53,276 nt of DNA from Caldimonas tepidiphila (GTDB lineage: Bacteria > Pseudomonadota > Gammaproteobacteria > Burkholderiales > Burkholderiaceae_C), in NCBI RefSeq assembly GCF_003569765.1, contig NZ_QXMG01000041.1, positions 1-53,276 on the forward strand, written 5' to 3'. Positions 38,059 through 47,778 of this stretch are shown here, one piece after another. The notes below the pieces were generated by a model. The model ran no database searches, was not told the DNA's origin, and saw nothing but the letters and a program-made list of their open reading frames with translations. Numbering within the stretch: position 1 is the first letter of the stretch; every line of letters starts with the position of its first letter. The translations under genes were made by a program, and so were the position numbers.

Positions 38059-38589
38059 ATGCGCCTCACTACCAAAGGTCGTTTCGCCGTCACCGCCATG
38101 ATCGATCTGGCCCTGCGCGAGCACACGGGGCCGGTTGCACTGGCGGCGATCAGCCAGCGCCAGCAAATCTCGCTGTCCTACCTCGAGCAGCTGTTCGGCA
38201 AGCTGCGCCGCCACGAGCTCGTCGAGAGCACGCGCGGCCCTGGCGGCGGCTATTCGCTCGGCCGCAAGGCCGAGGAGATCACGGTTGCCGACATCATCGT
38301 CGCAGTCGACGAGCCGATCGACGCCACCGGCTGCGCCGGCAAGGAGAACTGCCTGGGCGACCAGGGCCGCTGCATGACGCACGACCTGTGGGCCAGCCTG
38401 AACGCGAAGATGATCGAGTACCTCGACTCGATCTCGCTGAAGAAGCTGGTCGAGGACCAGCTCGCCCGCGGCATCTCGATCGAGGAGCAGCCGGTCAAGC
38501 GCGCGATCTCCAGCCAGCCGGTCGTCAAGCCGATCAAGGTGAACGCGCCGAATTCGGTGTTCGCGCTCGGCAACGCCTTCAACAAGTAA
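38059..38589 (+). CDS. iscR: Fe-S cluster regulator IscR
   Basis: Rrf2-family regulator of 176 residues that senses [2Fe-2S] supply and represses its own operon. The winged helix begins MRLTTKGRFAVTAMIDLA. Cluster ligands C92, C98 and C105 with H108 match the C92/C98/C104/H107 set of E. coli. A strong ribosome site (AAGGAGAG) precedes the ATG. First gene of iscR-iscS-iscU-iscA. Confidence 0.97.
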   Translation: MRLTTKGRFAVTAMIDLALREHTGPVALAAISQRQQISLSYLEQLFGKLRRHELVESTRGPGGGYSLGRKAEEITVADIIVAVDEPIDATGCAGKENCLGDQGRCMTHDLWASLNAKMIEYLDSISLKKLVEDQLARGISIEEQPVKRAISSQPVVKPIKVNAPNSVFALGNAFNK

Positions 38590-38637
38590 TCCTTCAGTCG
38601 CCCCGGGGGTGCCGGGGCGCCCTGTGAGAACGTCAAA

Positions 38638-39858
38638 ATGGACATGACCCCGCACTTCCCGATCTACATGGATTACGGCGCGACGACGCCGGTCGATCCG
38701 CGCGTGGTGGACGCGATGGTGCCCTGGCTGCGCGAGCACTTCGGCAACCCGGCGTCGCGCAGCCACGCCTGGGGCTGGGAGGCGGAGGAGGCGGTGGAGA
38801 AGGCGCGTGCGCAGGTCGCCTCGCTGATCCACGCCGACCCGCGCGAGATCGTCTGGACCTCGGGCGCCACCGAGTCGAACAACCTCGCGCTCAAGGGCGC
38901 CGCGCACTTCTACAAGACCAAGGGCAAGCACCTCGTCACGGTGAAGACCGAGCACAAGGCGGTGCTCGACACGATGCGCGAGCTCGAGCGCCAGGGCTTC
39001 GAGGTGACCTACCTCGACGTGCAGCCCGACGGCCTGCTCGACCTGGAGCAGTTCAAGGCCGCGCTGCGTCCCGACACGATCCTCGCGTCGGTGATGTACG
39101 TGAACAACGAGATCGGCGTGATCCAGGACATCCCGACGCTCGGCGCGATCTGCCGCGAGCGCGGCATCATCTTCCATACCGACGCGGCCCAGGCCACCGG
39201 CAAGGTGAAGATCGACCTGCAGGCGCTGCCGGTCGACCTGATGAGCCTGGCCTCGCACAAGACCTACGGGCCCAAGGGCATCGGCGCGCTGTACGTGCGC
39301 CGCAAGCCGCGCGTGCGCCTGGAAGCGCAGATGCACGGCGGCGGCCACGAGCGCGGCATGCGCTCGGGCACCTTGCCGACGCACCAGATCGTCGGCATGG
39401 GCGAGGCCTTCCGCATCGCGCAGGAGGAAATGGACAGCGAGCGCGAGCGCATCCGCGGCCTGCAGCAGCGCCTGCTCGACGGCCTGAAGGACATCGAGCA
39501 GGTCTTCATCAACGGCGACATGGAGCGTCGCGTTCCGCACAACCTGAACATCTCGTTCAACTTCGTGGAAGGCGAGTCGCTCATCATGGGCATCAAGGGC
39601 ATCGCGGTGTCCTCGGGCTCGGCCTGCACCTCGGCGAGCCTCGAGCCGAGCTACGTGCTGCGCGCGCTGGGCCGCAGCGACGAGCTCGCGCACTCCTCGC
39701 TGCGCATGACGATCGGCCGCTTCACGACCGAGGAAGAGATCGACTACGCGGTCTCCACGCTGCGCGAGCGCGTCGCCAAGCTGCGCGAGCTGTCTCCGCT
39801 GTGGGAGATGTACAAGGACGGCGTGGATCTGAGCACGATCCAGTGGGCCGCCCATTGA
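38638..39858 (+). CDS. iscS: cysteine desulfurase IscS
   Basis: PLP enzyme that takes sulfur from cysteine for Fe-S clusters and tRNA thiolation, 406 residues. [13 protein letters not shown] begins the conserved part; [17 protein letters not shown] contains the PLP lysine and [17 protein letters not shown] the active cysteine. The start could also be two codons later. It lies 48 bases after iscR and 19 before iscU. Confidence 0.97.
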   Translation: MDMTPHFPIYMDYGATTPVDPRVVDAMVPWLREHFGNPASRSHAWGWEAEEAVEKARAQVASLIHADPREIVWTSGATESNNLALKGAAHFYKTKGKHLVTVKTEHKAVLDTMRELERQGFEVTYLDVQPDGLLDLEQFKAALRPDTILASVMYVNNEIGVIQDIPTLGAICRERGIIFHTDAAQATGKVKIDLQALPVDLMSLASHKTYGPKGIGALYVRRKPRVRLEAQMHGGGHERGMRSGTLPTHQIVGMGEAFRIAQEEMDSERERIRGLQQRLLDGLKDIEQVFINGDMERRVPHNLNISFNFVEGESLIMGIKGIAVSSGSACTSASLEPSYVLRALGRSDELAHSSLRMTIGRFTTEEEIDYAVSTLRERVAKLRELSPLWEMYKDGVDLSTIQWAAH

Positions 39859-39877
39859 CGAGATTGGAGAAGCAGTC

Positions 39878-40264
39878 ATGGCATACAGCGAAAAAGTTGT
39901 CGACCACTACGAGAACCCCCGCAACGTCGGCTCCTTCGAGAAGGGTGACGAGACGGTCGGCACCGGCATGGTGGGTGCGCCCGCCTGCGGCGACGTGATG
40001 AAGCTGCAGATCAAGGTCAACCCGAGCACCGGCGTGATCGAGGATGCGCGCTTCAAGACCTATGGCTGCGGCTCGGCGATCGCGTCGAGCTCGCTCGTGA
40101 CCGAGTGGGTCAAGGGCCGCACGCTCGACGAGGCGATGGCGATCAAGAACAGCCAGATCGCCGAGGAACTGGCGCTGCCCCCGGTGAAGATCCACTGCTC
40201 GATCCTGGCCGAGGACGCGATCAAGGCGGCGGTGCAGGACTACAAGGCACGCCACACCGGCTGA
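39878..40264 (+). CDS. iscU: Fe-S cluster scaffold IscU
   Basis: Scaffold on which new Fe-S clusters are built, 128 residues. Three conserved cysteines are in [21 protein letters not shown] and [17 protein letters not shown] just before the third cysteine is the motif recognised by HscA. It belongs to the isc operon. Confidence 0.98.
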   Translation: MAYSEKVVDHYENPRNVGSFEKGDETVGTGMVGAPACGDVMKLQIKVNPSTGVIEDARFKTYGCGSAIASSSLVTEWVKGRTLDEAMAIKNSQIAEELALPPVKIHCSILAEDAIKAAVQDYKARHTG

Positions 40265-40293
40265 GCCGGGCGGCGACAAGGGGAGATGACAGG

Positions 40294-40617
40294 ATGTCGG
40301 TGACCTTGACCGAAGCCGCGGCACGGCACGTGTCGCGCTACCTCAGCCGGCGCGGCAAGGGCGTGGGCGTGCGCCTGGGCGTGAAGACCACGGGCTGCTC
40401 GGGACTGGCCTACAAGCTGGAGTACGCCGACGAGGTGGCGCCCGAGGACCATGTGTTCGAGGACCACGGCGTGAAGGTGCTGATCGACCCGAAGAGCCTG
40501 CCCTACCTCGACGGCACGCAGCTCGACTTCGTGCGCGAGGGCCTCAACGAGGGCTTCCGCTTCAACAATCCTCGCGAGAAGGACCGCTGCGGTTGCGGCG
40601 AGTCGTTCCGGATCTGA
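40294..40617 (+). CDS. iscA: iron-sulfur assembly protein IscA
   Basis: A-type carrier protein of 107 residues. The three conserved cysteines are in TTGCSGLAY and the C-terminal CGCGESF. The start ATG at 40294 follows GGAGATGACAGG. A terminator lies 34 bases after the stop, separating it from hscB. Confidence 0.97.
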   Translation: MSVTLTEAAARHVSRYLSRRGKGVGVRLGVKTTGCSGLAYKLEYADEVAPEDHVFEDHGVKVLIDPKSLPYLDGTQLDFVREGLNEGFRFNNPREKDRCGCGESFRI

Positions 40618-40650
40618 ACTTGTCCCGCATTCCGCCCGTCTGCTGAAGGA

Positions 40651-40678
40651 CGCCCGGCTTCGGTCGGGCGTTTTCTTT
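40651..40678 (+). terminator. terminator between iscA and hscB
   Basis: CGCCCGGC-TTCG-GTCGGGCG is an eight-base-pair stem with a stable tetraloop, followed by TTTTCTTT. It would end the iscRSUA transcript. A TATGAT immediately after it (40678-40683) might be the -10 of a separate hscBA-fdx promoter, but no good -35 is seen. Confidence 0.8.
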
Positions 40679-40806
40679 ATGATCGCGCCCCGGCCGGGGG
40701 CATTGCGAGGGGTGCGAGGGCAGGGATCGCATCGGTTCTCGCGGTCGTGGCATCGAGCGTGCTTGTGCCCGCCCCGTCCGACCTTCCGACCACCACCCGG
40801 CACGCC

Positions 40807-41325
40807 ATGAAACTCGACGACGACGACTTCGAACTGTTCGGCCTCCCGCGCCGCTTCGCGCAGGACCGCGCCGCCCTCGACGCGCGCTGGCGCGCGCTGC
40901 AGGCGGAGGTGCACCCGGACCGTTTCGCCTCGGACGGGGCGGCCTCGCAGCGCGTCGCGATGCAGTGGGCGGTGCGCGTCAACGAGGCCTACCAGCGGCT
41001 GAAGGACCCGGTCAAGCGCGCCGCCTACCTGTGCGAGCTCGGCGGCGTGGCGGTGCAGAGCGAGAGCAACACCGCGATGCCGCCGGCCTTCCTGATGCAG
41101 CAGATGGAGTGGCGCGAGTCGCTCGAGGAGGCGCGCTCGCCCGAGGCCGTCGAGGCGCTCGCCGACGAGGTGGCCGCGCGTCGCCGCGCGATGCTCGAGG
41201 CGCTGCAGTCGCTGCTAGACGAGCGGCAGGACTTTTCCGCGGCGGCCCAGCAGGTCAGAGCCCTCATGTTCGTCGAGCGCTTTGCCGAGGACGTCGAGCG
41301 CCGGCTGGAAGCGCTGGAACAATAA
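40807..41325 (+). CDS. hscB: co-chaperone HscB
   Basis: J-domain co-chaperone that brings IscU to HscA, 172 residues (E. coli 171). The J-domain starts [12 protein letters not shown] and holds HPDRF. The C-terminal three-helix part ([20 protein letters not shown] onward) binds IscU. ATG at 40807 gives family length; an upstream in-frame ATG at 40747 does not. Confidence 0.95.
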   Translation: MKLDDDDFELFGLPRRFAQDRAALDARWRALQAEVHPDRFASDGAASQRVAMQWAVRVNEAYQRLKDPVKRAAYLCELGGVAVQSESNTAMPPAFLMQQMEWRESLEEARSPEAVEALADEVAARRRAMLEALQSLLDERQDFSAAAQQVRALMFVERFAEDVERRLEALEQ

Positions 41326-41374
41326 CGACAATCGCCCGCACGGCCGCACGGTCGCCGGGCTTCATCTGCGAGCC

Positions 41375-43231
41375 ATGGCCCTTCTACAGATCTCAGAACC
41401 CGGGCAATCGCCCGATCCGCACGAGCGGCGCATCGCGGTCGGCATCGACCTCGGCACCACGCACTCGCTCGTCGCCTCGGTGCGCAACGGCGTGCCCGAG
41501 TGCCTGCCCGACGACCAGGGGCGCGTGATCCTGCCCTCGGCCGTGCGCTACCTCGGCGAAGGCCGGCGCCAGATCGGCCACGAGGCGCTCGCCGAGCAGG
41601 CCCGCGACCCCGAGAACACCGTCGTCTCGGTCAAGCGCTTCATGGGCCGGGGCCTCGCCGACATCGTCGACCGCGACAAGCTGCCCTATCAGTTCGTCGA
41701 GGCGCCCGGCATGGTGATGCTGCAGACGCGCGACGGCGTGAAGTCGCCGGTGGAGGTCTCGGCCGAGATCCTCGCGACGCTGCGCTACCGCGCCGAGGAC
41801 ACCTTCAACGACGACATCTTCGGCGCCGTCATCACGGTGCCGGCCTACTTCGACGACGCGCAGCGTCAGGCGACCAAGGACGCCGCGAAGCTCGCCGGCC
41901 TGAACGTGCTGCGCCTGATCAACGAGCCCACCGCCGCAGCGATCGCCTATGGGCTGGAGAACGGCTCCGAGGGCCTGTACGCGGTCTACGACCTTGGCGG
42001 CGGCACCTTCGACATCTCGCTGCTGCGCCTCTCGAAGGGCGTGTTCGAGGTGGTCGCGACCGGCGGCGACTCGGCCCTCGGCGGCGACGACTTCGACCAC
42101 CTGCTCGCCGACTGGGCGCTCGAGCAGGCCGGCGTGCTCGCCGACAGCGCCCAGGACAAGCGCGCCGTGCTCGTCGCCGCGCGCGCCGCCAAGGAACAGC
42201 TCTCGTCCCAGCCGCAGGCCACGCTGCGCTGCACGCAGGGCGGGCGCGAGATCGCGGTCGAGATCGACCGCGCGCAGTTCGACCTGCTGACCCGGCCGCT
42301 CGTGGACCGCACGCTCGCCGCGGTGCGCAAGGTGCTGCGCGACGGCAAGGTCGATCGCGGCGAGGTGCAGGGCATCGTGATGGTCGGCGGCTCCACGCGC
42401 ATTCCGGCCGTGCAGGCCGCGGTCGGCGCCTTCTTCGGGCGCGAGCCGCTGACGAACCTGAACCCCGACGAGGTCGTCGCGCTCGGCGCGGCGATCCAGG
42501 CCCACGCGCTTGCCGGCAACCGCGACAGCACCGACCTGCTGCTGCTCGACGTGATCCCGCTGTCGCTCGGCCTCGAGACGATGGGTGGCCTGGTCGAGCG
42601 CATCATCCCGCGCAACAGCACCATCCCGACCGCGCGCGCGCAGGACTTCACCACCTTCAAGGACGGCCAGACCGCGATGGCCATCCACGTGCTGCAGGGC
42701 GAGCGCGAGCTCGTGAGCGACTGCCGCTCGCTCGCGCGCTTCGAGCTGCGCGGCATCCCGCCGATGGCCGCCGGCGCGGCGCGCATTCGCGTCACCTTCC
42801 AGGTCGACGCCGACGGGCTGCTGAACGTCACGGCGCGCGAGGAGACCTCCGGCGTCGAGGCGAACGTCGCCGTCAAGCCGAGCTACGGCCTCGCCGACGA
42901 GGACATCGCGCGCATGCTGGCCGAGAGCTTCACGACCGCCGAGGAGGACATGCGCCAGCGCGCGCTGCGCGAGGCGCGCGTCGAGGCCGAGCGCATGGAC
43001 CTCGCGACGCTGGCCGCGCTCGAGCGCGACGGCGACCTGCTGTCGGCCGAGGAGCGGGCAAGCATCGACGCGCTGCTCGCGCAGGTGCGCGAGGCCGCGC
43101 GCGGCGAGGACCACCACGCGATCGAGGCCGCCGTCGAGGCGCTGGCCAAGGGCACCGAGGCCTTCGCCGCAGAACGTATGAACCGCAGCATCCGCGACGC
43201 CCTGTCCGGACGCCGCGTCGAGGAGATGTGA
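41375..43231 (+). CDS. hscA: Hsp70-type chaperone HscA
   Basis: Specialised Hsp70 that transfers clusters from IscU, 618 residues (E. coli 616). The ATPase domain shows [43 protein letters not shown] and [11 protein letters not shown], and the substrate domain [23 protein letters not shown]. It starts 49 bases after hscB. Confidence 0.97.
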   Translation: MALLQISEPGQSPDPHERRIAVGIDLGTTHSLVASVRNGVPECLPDDQGRVILPSAVRYLGEGRRQIGHEALAEQARDPENTVVSVKRFMGRGLADIVDRDKLPYQFVEAPGMVMLQTRDGVKSPVEVSAEILATLRYRAEDTFNDDIFGAVITVPAYFDDAQRQATKDAAKLAGLNVLRLINEPTAAAIAYGLENGSEGLYAVYDLGGGTFDISLLRLSKGVFEVVATGGDSALGGDDFDHLLADWALEQAGVLADSAQDKRAVLVAARAAKEQLSSQPQATLRCTQGGREIAVEIDRAQFDLLTRPLVDRTLAAVRKVLRDGKVDRGEVQGIVMVGGSTRIPAVQAAVGAFFGREPLTNLNPDEVVALGAAIQAHALAGNRDSTDLLLLDVIPLSLGLETMGGLVERIIPRNSTIPTARAQDFTTFKDGQTAMAIHVLQGERELVSDCRSLARFELRGIPPMAAGAARIRVTFQVDADGLLNVTAREETSGVEANVAVKPSYGLADEDIARMLAESFTTAEEDMRQRALREARVEAERMDLATLAALERDGDLLSAEERASIDALLAQVREAARGEDHHAIEAAVEALAKGTEAFAAERMNRSIRDALSGRRVEEM

Positions 43232-43235
43232 ACCC

Positions 43236-43574
43236 ATGCCCATCATCAAGATCCTGCCCCACGCCGAATACTGCCCCGAGGGCAAGCAGATCGAGGCCCC
43301 GGCGGGCACCTCGATCTGCGAGGCGCTGCTCGACAACGGTGTCGAGATCGAGCATGCCTGCGACCTGAGCTGCGCCTGCACCACCTGCCACGTCATCGTG
43401 CGCGAGGGCTTCAACTCGCTCAACGAGCTCGACGAGTGCGAGGAGGACCTGCTCGACCGCGCCTGGGGGCTGGAGGCGCAGTCGCGCCTGAGCTGCCAGG
43501 CCATCCTCGCGCAGCAGGACGTGACGATCGAGATCCCGAAGTACACGATCAACCACGCCCGCGAGAACCACTGA
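43236..43574 (+). CDS. fdx: [2Fe-2S] ferredoxin of the isc system
   Basis: Adrenodoxin-type ferredoxin that supplies electrons for cluster assembly, 112 residues. The ligands are in CDLSCACTTCHVIV and LSCQAI. It starts four bases after hscA. No iscX gene follows, unlike in enterobacteria. Confidence 0.96.
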   Translation: MPIIKILPHAEYCPEGKQIEAPAGTSICEALLDNGVEIEHACDLSCACTTCHVIVREGFNSLNELDECEEDLLDRAWGLEAQSRLSCQAILAQQDVTIEIPKYTINHARENH

Positions 43575-43581
43575 GCCGCGC

Positions 43582-44295
43582 ATGAGCCGACAGATCTTCC
43601 TCGACACCGAGACCACGGGCCTGAGCGCCGAGGGCGGCGACCGCCTCGTCGAGATCGGCTGCGTGGAGATGGTGAATCGCCGCCTCACCGGCGAGGTCAA
43701 GCACTTCTACCTGAACCCCGAGCGGTCGAGCCATCCGGACGCGGTGCGCATCCACGGCCTGACCGACGAGTTCCTCGCCGACAAGCCGGTGTTCGCGGCG
43801 GTCGCCGACGAGCTGATGGACTGGCTCGCGGGCGCCGAGATCATCATCCACAACGCCGCCTTCGACGTCGGCTTCCTGGATGCCGAGCTGCGCCGGCTCG
43901 GCCGGCCGCGCTTCGTCGAGCAGGTGGCGCAGATCACCGACTCGCTGCAGATGGCGCGCGAGATGTTCCCCGGCAAGGCCAACTCGCTCGACGCGCTGTG
44001 CCGCCGCCTGGAGGTCGACAACTCCAACCGCACCTTCCACGGCGCGCTGCTCGACGCGGGGCTGCTGGCCGAGGTCTACATCCAGATGACGCGCGGCCAG
44101 GAGTCCCTGGTTATCGACGCGGGCGAGGAGCGGACCGAGACGCTGGAGCTCGAGCGCATCGACTTCGGCCAGTTCACGCTGCCGGTGCTGTGCGCCACCG
44201 CCGAGGAACTGGCGGCCCACGAGGCGGTCCTTGCAGAAGTTGACAAAAATTCTGGGGGAAAGACCTTGTGGCGCCAGGAAACTGTGCCACAATAG
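43582..44295 (+). CDS. dnaQ: DNA polymerase III epsilon subunit
   Basis: Proofreading 3'-5' exonuclease, 237 residues (E. coli 243). ExoI is FLDTETTGL, ExoII HNAAFDVGFLDAEL, and ExoIII includes SLDALCRR...RTFHGALLDAGLLAEVY with the catalytic His and Asp. It starts eight bases after fdx. The last bases contain a likely promoter for the tRNA that follows. Confidence 0.96.
   Translation: MSRQIFLDTETTGLSAEGGDRLVEIGCVEMVNRRLTGEVKHFYLNPERSSHPDAVRIHGLTDEFLADKPVFAAVADELMDWLAGAEIIIHNAAFDVGFLDAELRRLGRPRFVEQVAQITDSLQMAREMFPGKANSLDALCRRLEVDNSNRTFHGALLDAGLLAEVYIQMTRGQESLVIDAGEERTETLELERIDFGQFTLPVLCATAEELAAHEAVLAEVDKNSGGKTLWRQETVPQ
44266..44293 (+). promoter_or_regulatory. possible tRNA-Val promoter
   Basis: TTGTGG (44266-44271) and CACAAT (44288-44293), 16 bases apart, lie inside the end of dnaQ about 50 bases before the tRNA. 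The match is moderate. Confidence 0.4.
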
Positions 44296-44342
44296 CGTTC
44301 TTCGCTGCTGACGAAGACAGACGCAGCGAAGACCGGATTCCC

Positions 44343-44417
44343 GGGTGGTTAGCTCAGCGGTAGAGCACTGCCTTCACACGGCAGGGGTCACAGGTTCAAT
44401 CCCTGTACCACCCACCA
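44343..44417 (+). tRNA. tRNA-Val (CAC)
   Basis: A 75-base cloverleaf with encoded CCA. The acceptor stem is GGGTGGT/ACCACCC, the D-arm is AGCTCAGCGGTAGAGC, the anticodon arm is CTGCC-TTCACAC-GGCAG with anticodon CAC (codon GUG), and the T-arm contains GGTTCAATCC. An integrase gene follows, so its 3' end is a likely attachment site. Confidence 0.97.
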
Positions 44418-44424
44418 AACAGAG

Positions 44425-44458
44425 AAGCCCCGTAAGTCATTGATTTACGGGGCTTTTT
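44425..44458 (+). terminator. terminator after tRNA-Val
   Basis: AAGCCCCGTAA and TTACGGGGCTT form a perfect eleven-base-pair stem with a nine-base loop, followed by TTTCC. It begins eight bases after the tRNA. Confidence 0.9.
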
Positions 44459-44578
44459 CCTTTCCGCTCCTCTTCCCGAACGTTCCCGCACCAGCCCATT
44501 GGGCCGGCGCGCTGGTGCGTTTGCGCCAAATTTGCGCCACTGGACTCCTGGACCTCAAACGTACAAGGAGCTCCTCCG

Positions 44579-45946
44579 ATGGCCAGCATCCGCCGCCGCA
44601 GCGCGTGGCGCGTCATTGTCGCCGGCAAGCCCGAGCTTGCCTCCGTCCATTCCACGCAGAAGCAGGCCCAGGCCACTGCCGCCCGGCTCGCGGCCGCCGG
44701 CCATGCGGACGTGCGCTGCTCGCGTGCGCCCGGTGGCAGCTGGGAGGTGCGCATCCGTCGTCAGGGCGCCCCCGCGCTCGTCAAGACCTTCCCGCGCAAG
44801 GACCTCGCCGAGGAGTGGGCGGCCGCGCGCGAAGGCGAGATCGTCAAGCGGGAGTTCGTCGATTACAGGGAGGCCGAGCGCAACACGCTCGGCGACCTGC
44901 TGCGCCGTTACCGCACCGAGCGGCTCGCCGGGCGCGACAGGCACGATGCGGACTGCGTGCGCATCGCCCGGCTCTGCGAGCATCCGCTCGCCGCGATCCG
45001 CATGTCACTGCTCAAGCCCGCGGACGTGGCCGGCTATCGGGACGAGCGCCGGCAGGTGGTCAAGGGAGCAACGGTCAAGAAGGAGCTCGAGCTGATCGCC
45101 CGTGTCATCAGCGTTGCGCGCGCCGAGTGGGGCGTGCAACTGGTCCAGAACCCGGCCTCGGGGCGGCTCGTGCGACGACCCGATCCGGAGCCCGGTGACG
45201 AGCGCGACCGCCGCCTGGCGGAGCGGCACGTCGTGATGATCGACGGCGTCCCCGAGCCGGGTCAGGGCAGGGCGGCGAGCCGGCGCAAGCAGGCCGGTGA
45301 GCTCTATGTGCACGATCCGGAGGCCGCGGCGTTGCTGGAGATGCCTCAGACCGAGCAGCAGGCGCTGCTGCGCGCCTGCCGCTATCCGCACTGGTACGTG
45401 CAGCGCAAGGCGAACGTGACCGAGGCCACGCGAGAAGCCCGCGAGAGGCGCTCTGCCGAGGCGCCTGTGAAGGCGCGGATGCGCGGTGGGTTGCGGTTGT
45501 GGGCGGTCGTGAGCTTCGCGATCGAGACCGCGATGCGCCGGGGCGAGATGGTGAAGCTGCGCTGGAGCCATGTGCGGCTCGACGAGGGCTACCTGGAGCT
45601 GCCGGGCGCCATCACGAAGAACCGGCGGCCCCGCATGGTGCCGCTGACGCTGCGCGCGCGGCGCATCCTGGCGACCCAGCCGCGCGCGGGCGAGCTCGTC
45701 TTCGACACGAACGTCAACACCGTCAAGCTCGCCTTCCGGCGTGCGCTGAAGCGAGCGCAATGCCAGGATCTGCGGATGCACGACCTGCGCCATGAGGGCA
45801 CCAGCCGGCTGTTCGAGCGCACCGACTTGCGCGAAGCCGAGATCGGCTGGGTGACCGGGCATACGGACCGGCGGATGTTGAACCGGTACTACAACAAGCG
45901 TCCCGCCGAGTTCGTCGAGCGGTTCCGGCAGTCGTTCAAGAAGTAG
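44579..45946 (+). CDS. tyrosine recombinase / integrase
   Basis: Site-specific recombinase of the phage/island integrase family, 455 residues. Catalytic residues are readable: R320 (ETAMRRGE), H401 and R404 (HDLRHEG), H428 (GHTD) and Y437 (NRYYNK). An N-terminal arm-binding region and a SAM-like core domain (about 100-190) precede it. A stretch of about 80 residues (about 205-285) between core and catalytic domain is unusually long. AAGGAG eight bases before the ATG supports the start. It lies 161 bases after tRNA-Val in the same direction, the usual arrangement at an integrated element. Confidence 0.93.
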   Translation: MASIRRRSAWRVIVAGKPELASVHSTQKQAQATAARLAAAGHADVRCSRAPGGSWEVRIRRQGAPALVKTFPRKDLAEEWAAAREGEIVKREFVDYREAERNTLGDLLRRYRTERLAGRDRHDADCVRIARLCEHPLAAIRMSLLKPADVAGYRDERRQVVKGATVKKELELIARVISVARAEWGVQLVQNPASGRLVRRPDPEPGDERDRRLAERHVVMIDGVPEPGQGRAASRRKQAGELYVHDPEAAALLEMPQTEQQALLRACRYPHWYVQRKANVTEATREARERRSAEAPVKARMRGGLRLWAVVSFAIETAMRRGEMVKLRWSHVRLDEGYLELPGAITKNRRPRMVPLTLRARRILATQPRAGELVFDTNVNTVKLAFRRALKRAQCQDLRMHDLRHEGTSRLFERTDLREAEIGWVTGHTDRRMLNRYYNKRPAEFVERFRQSFKK

Positions 45947-46601
45947 GGTGCGCCGCCTCTAGGTCGAGACGAAGGGGGCGTTGTTACTGAGATGCCCCTG
46001 GCTCTTGCTCCACCAAGAAAAAACCTTTTAGTGTCAACAACTTGCGTCGGCTGCCCAGGGAGCGGCCCACGCAAAAGGATGGCACCTCAATGTGTACCTC
46101 CCCCATCGTACTGACAGCAGCCCCGCCGGATCAGCCGCGGCAGCAGAACTGGAGCGGCATCCCGGGCCTTCCGGCAGGAGGGCGCTGTCTGTCTCGTGAG
46201 GCATTTCACGCATGTTTTGAGGTGGACGGGCCTGCATCCATCCTGGAGAGCACTCCCTTGCTTCCCATGTCGCACATCGTTCGCGCGGCCTGGGGCTCAC
46301 TGGCGCTTGTGGAGGGCGCCACAGCTTTTATGCACTTTTATGAAAAATTATGTCGGCCTCCTCAGAGGGCAGCAGCGCGGTCCGCGGACCTGTAGGTGGC
46401 CTTTCGACCCCAAGGCCTGCCTGCAAATCGCTATAGTCCGTGCCCCTCCCTGGGCCAGGTTGTCCAACTCCAACAACTGTCGTTTCGACGGCGGCAGCCT
46501 TGAGGAAAGACAGCCGCCGTCCTTGCTTGGATCCGGGATTCAAAGGGGGCTGGAACCGCGGAGCCGCGCTCGCCGACCGAGCAAGCCCGCGGGTACCGCT
46601 C
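45947..46601. other. non-coding or degraded region after the integrase
   Basis: A 655-base stretch without a gene I can support. One open frame (46090-46395, 101 codons) has a weak ribosome site but no recognisable domain or coding character. At 46325-46342 CTTTTATG occurs twice, ten bases apart, in an A+T-rich patch unlike the surroundings. Base composition is visibly lower in G+C than the flanking genes, as in decayed accessory DNA. No tRNA or direct repeat of the tRNA-Val end was found. Confidence 0.5.
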
Positions 46602-47615
46602 TCAATCGTTCTTGATCTGGTGCTCCTTAACCAAGCGGGCGAATCGCGTCGTGTCGGCAGCGATCTGCTGCCGCATCTGCTCCGAGGTGTTGCCGATCGG
46701 CTCGGCCCCGATCTCCTCCATGCGCTTGCGGAAGTCCGGCGACTGGATGATCTTGACCATCTCCGCGTTCAGCCGGGCGACGACCTCCGGGGGCGTTCCG
46801 GCCGGGGCCAGCACGCCGAACCAGGTGCCCAGGTCGAAGCCCTTGAGCCCGCTCTCCTCCAGCGTCGGCACGTCCGGCAGCGCGGAGGAGCGCTTCGCGG
46901 TGGTGACGGCCAGCGCGCGCAGCTTGCCGGCCTTGATGTGCGGCAGCACGGGCGTGACGGTGTCGAAGGACATCGTGACCTGGCCGCCCATCAGGTCCGT
47001 AACCAGCGGGCCGCTGCCCTTATAGGGCACATGCACGAGATCGACGCCGGTCTCGGCCGAGAACTGCGTGCCGATCAGGTGCTGGAGCGTGCCCGCGCCG
47101 TTGGAGCCGTAGGTCAGCCCGCCCGAGGAAGTCTTGGCCGAGGCGATCAGCTCCTGGGCGGTCTTCGCGGGCGTGCTCGTGTTGACCGTGAGCACGTTGG
47201 GCACGAGGGCCACCGTGGTGATCGGCGCGAAGCTCTTCTCGAAATCGTAGGGGAGGGTCTTGTAGACGCTGGTGGCGATCGTGTGGTGGACCGCGCCCAT
47301 CAGCAGCGTGTGGCCGTCCGGCCGGGCCTTGGCCACTCCGGCCGCGCCCAGGGTCGCGCCGGCGCCCGGCTTGTTCTCGATGATGACGGGCTGGCCCAGC
47401 GACTGGCGCAGCTTGTCGCCCAGCGCGCGGGCCAGCACGTCGGTCGTGCCGCCGGCCGCGAAGGGCACGACCAGGGTGATGGGCCGCGCGGGCCAGGCCT
47501 GCGCCAGGGCGGAGGTCCCGCTCAGGGCACACAGCCCGGCGATGCCAAGGGCCAGGACGGTGCGGCGGGTCGTGTTGCGGGTCGCGAGGCGACCGTGGGT
47601 GGAAGGTGCAGTCAT
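46602..47615 (-). CDS. Bug-family (TctC-like) periplasmic solute receptor
   Basis: Extracytoplasmic receptor of the Bordetella uptake gene family, 337 residues. A signal peptide with RRTVLALGIAGLCAL and cleavage after ALA precedes the mature part. WPARPITLVVPFAAGGTTDVLARALGDKL and QPVIIENKPGAGATLGAAGVAKARPDGHTLLMG are the family signatures. Such receptors bind carboxylates for tripartite TctAB transporters, or act with orphan sensors. It lies downstream of ttuE, so tartrate or a related diacid is the likely ligand; no tctA/tctB gene is in the window. AGGAGA precedes the ATG. Confidence 0.9.
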   Translation of the reverse strand: MTAPSTHGRLATRNTTRRTVLALGIAGLCALSGTSALAQAWPARPITLVVPFAAGGTTDVLARALGDKLRQSLGQPVIIENKPGAGATLGAAGVAKARPDGHTLLMGAVHHTIATSVYKTLPYDFEKSFAPITTVALVPNVLTVNTSTPAKTAQELIASAKTSSGGLTYGSNGAGTLQHLIGTQFSAETGVDLVHVPYKGSGPLVTDLMGGQVTMSFDTVTPVLPHIKAGKLRALAVTTAKRSSALPDVPTLEESGLKGFDLGTWFGVLAPAGTPPEVVARLNAEMVKIIQSPDFRKRMEEIGAEPIGNTSEQMRQQIAADTTRFARLVKEHQIKND

Positions 47616-47634
47616 CGTTGTCTCCTCTGGGAGC

Positions 47635-47651
47635 GGGGCGCGGAGCGCCCC
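47635..47651 (-). terminator. hairpin between ttuE and the receptor gene
   Basis: GGGGCGC-GGA-GCGCCCC (plus-strand reading) is a perfect seven-base-pair stem. On the minus strand it lies just before the ribosome site of the receptor gene and has no T-run. It might stabilise or separate transcripts. Confidence 0.3.
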
Positions 47652-47716
47652 GGGATCTAGAAAGCACAACCCGGCGGGCGGCCAGGGTTCATGGGGGAAG
47701 CCGGCGGGGGACGTGG

Positions 47717-47739
47717 GCGCGAGAACGTTCCACTCGCGC
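47717..47739. repeat. inverted repeat downstream of ttuE
   Basis: GCGCGAG and CTCGCGC form a perfect seven-base stem around nine bases, 40 bases after the ttuE stop. With the hairpin at 47635-47651 it is the second stem in this 163-base gap. It lacks a T-run in both directions. Confidence 0.3.
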
Positions 47740-47778
47740 ACGGGCGGGGACCGGCGCTCGGGCATGCCGTTCACCGCC

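Noticed and set aside
46090-46395. Possible 101-residue protein in the region after the integrase.
   Set aside because: No domain, weak ribosome site and no coding bias compared with neighbours; mentioned only in the region entry.
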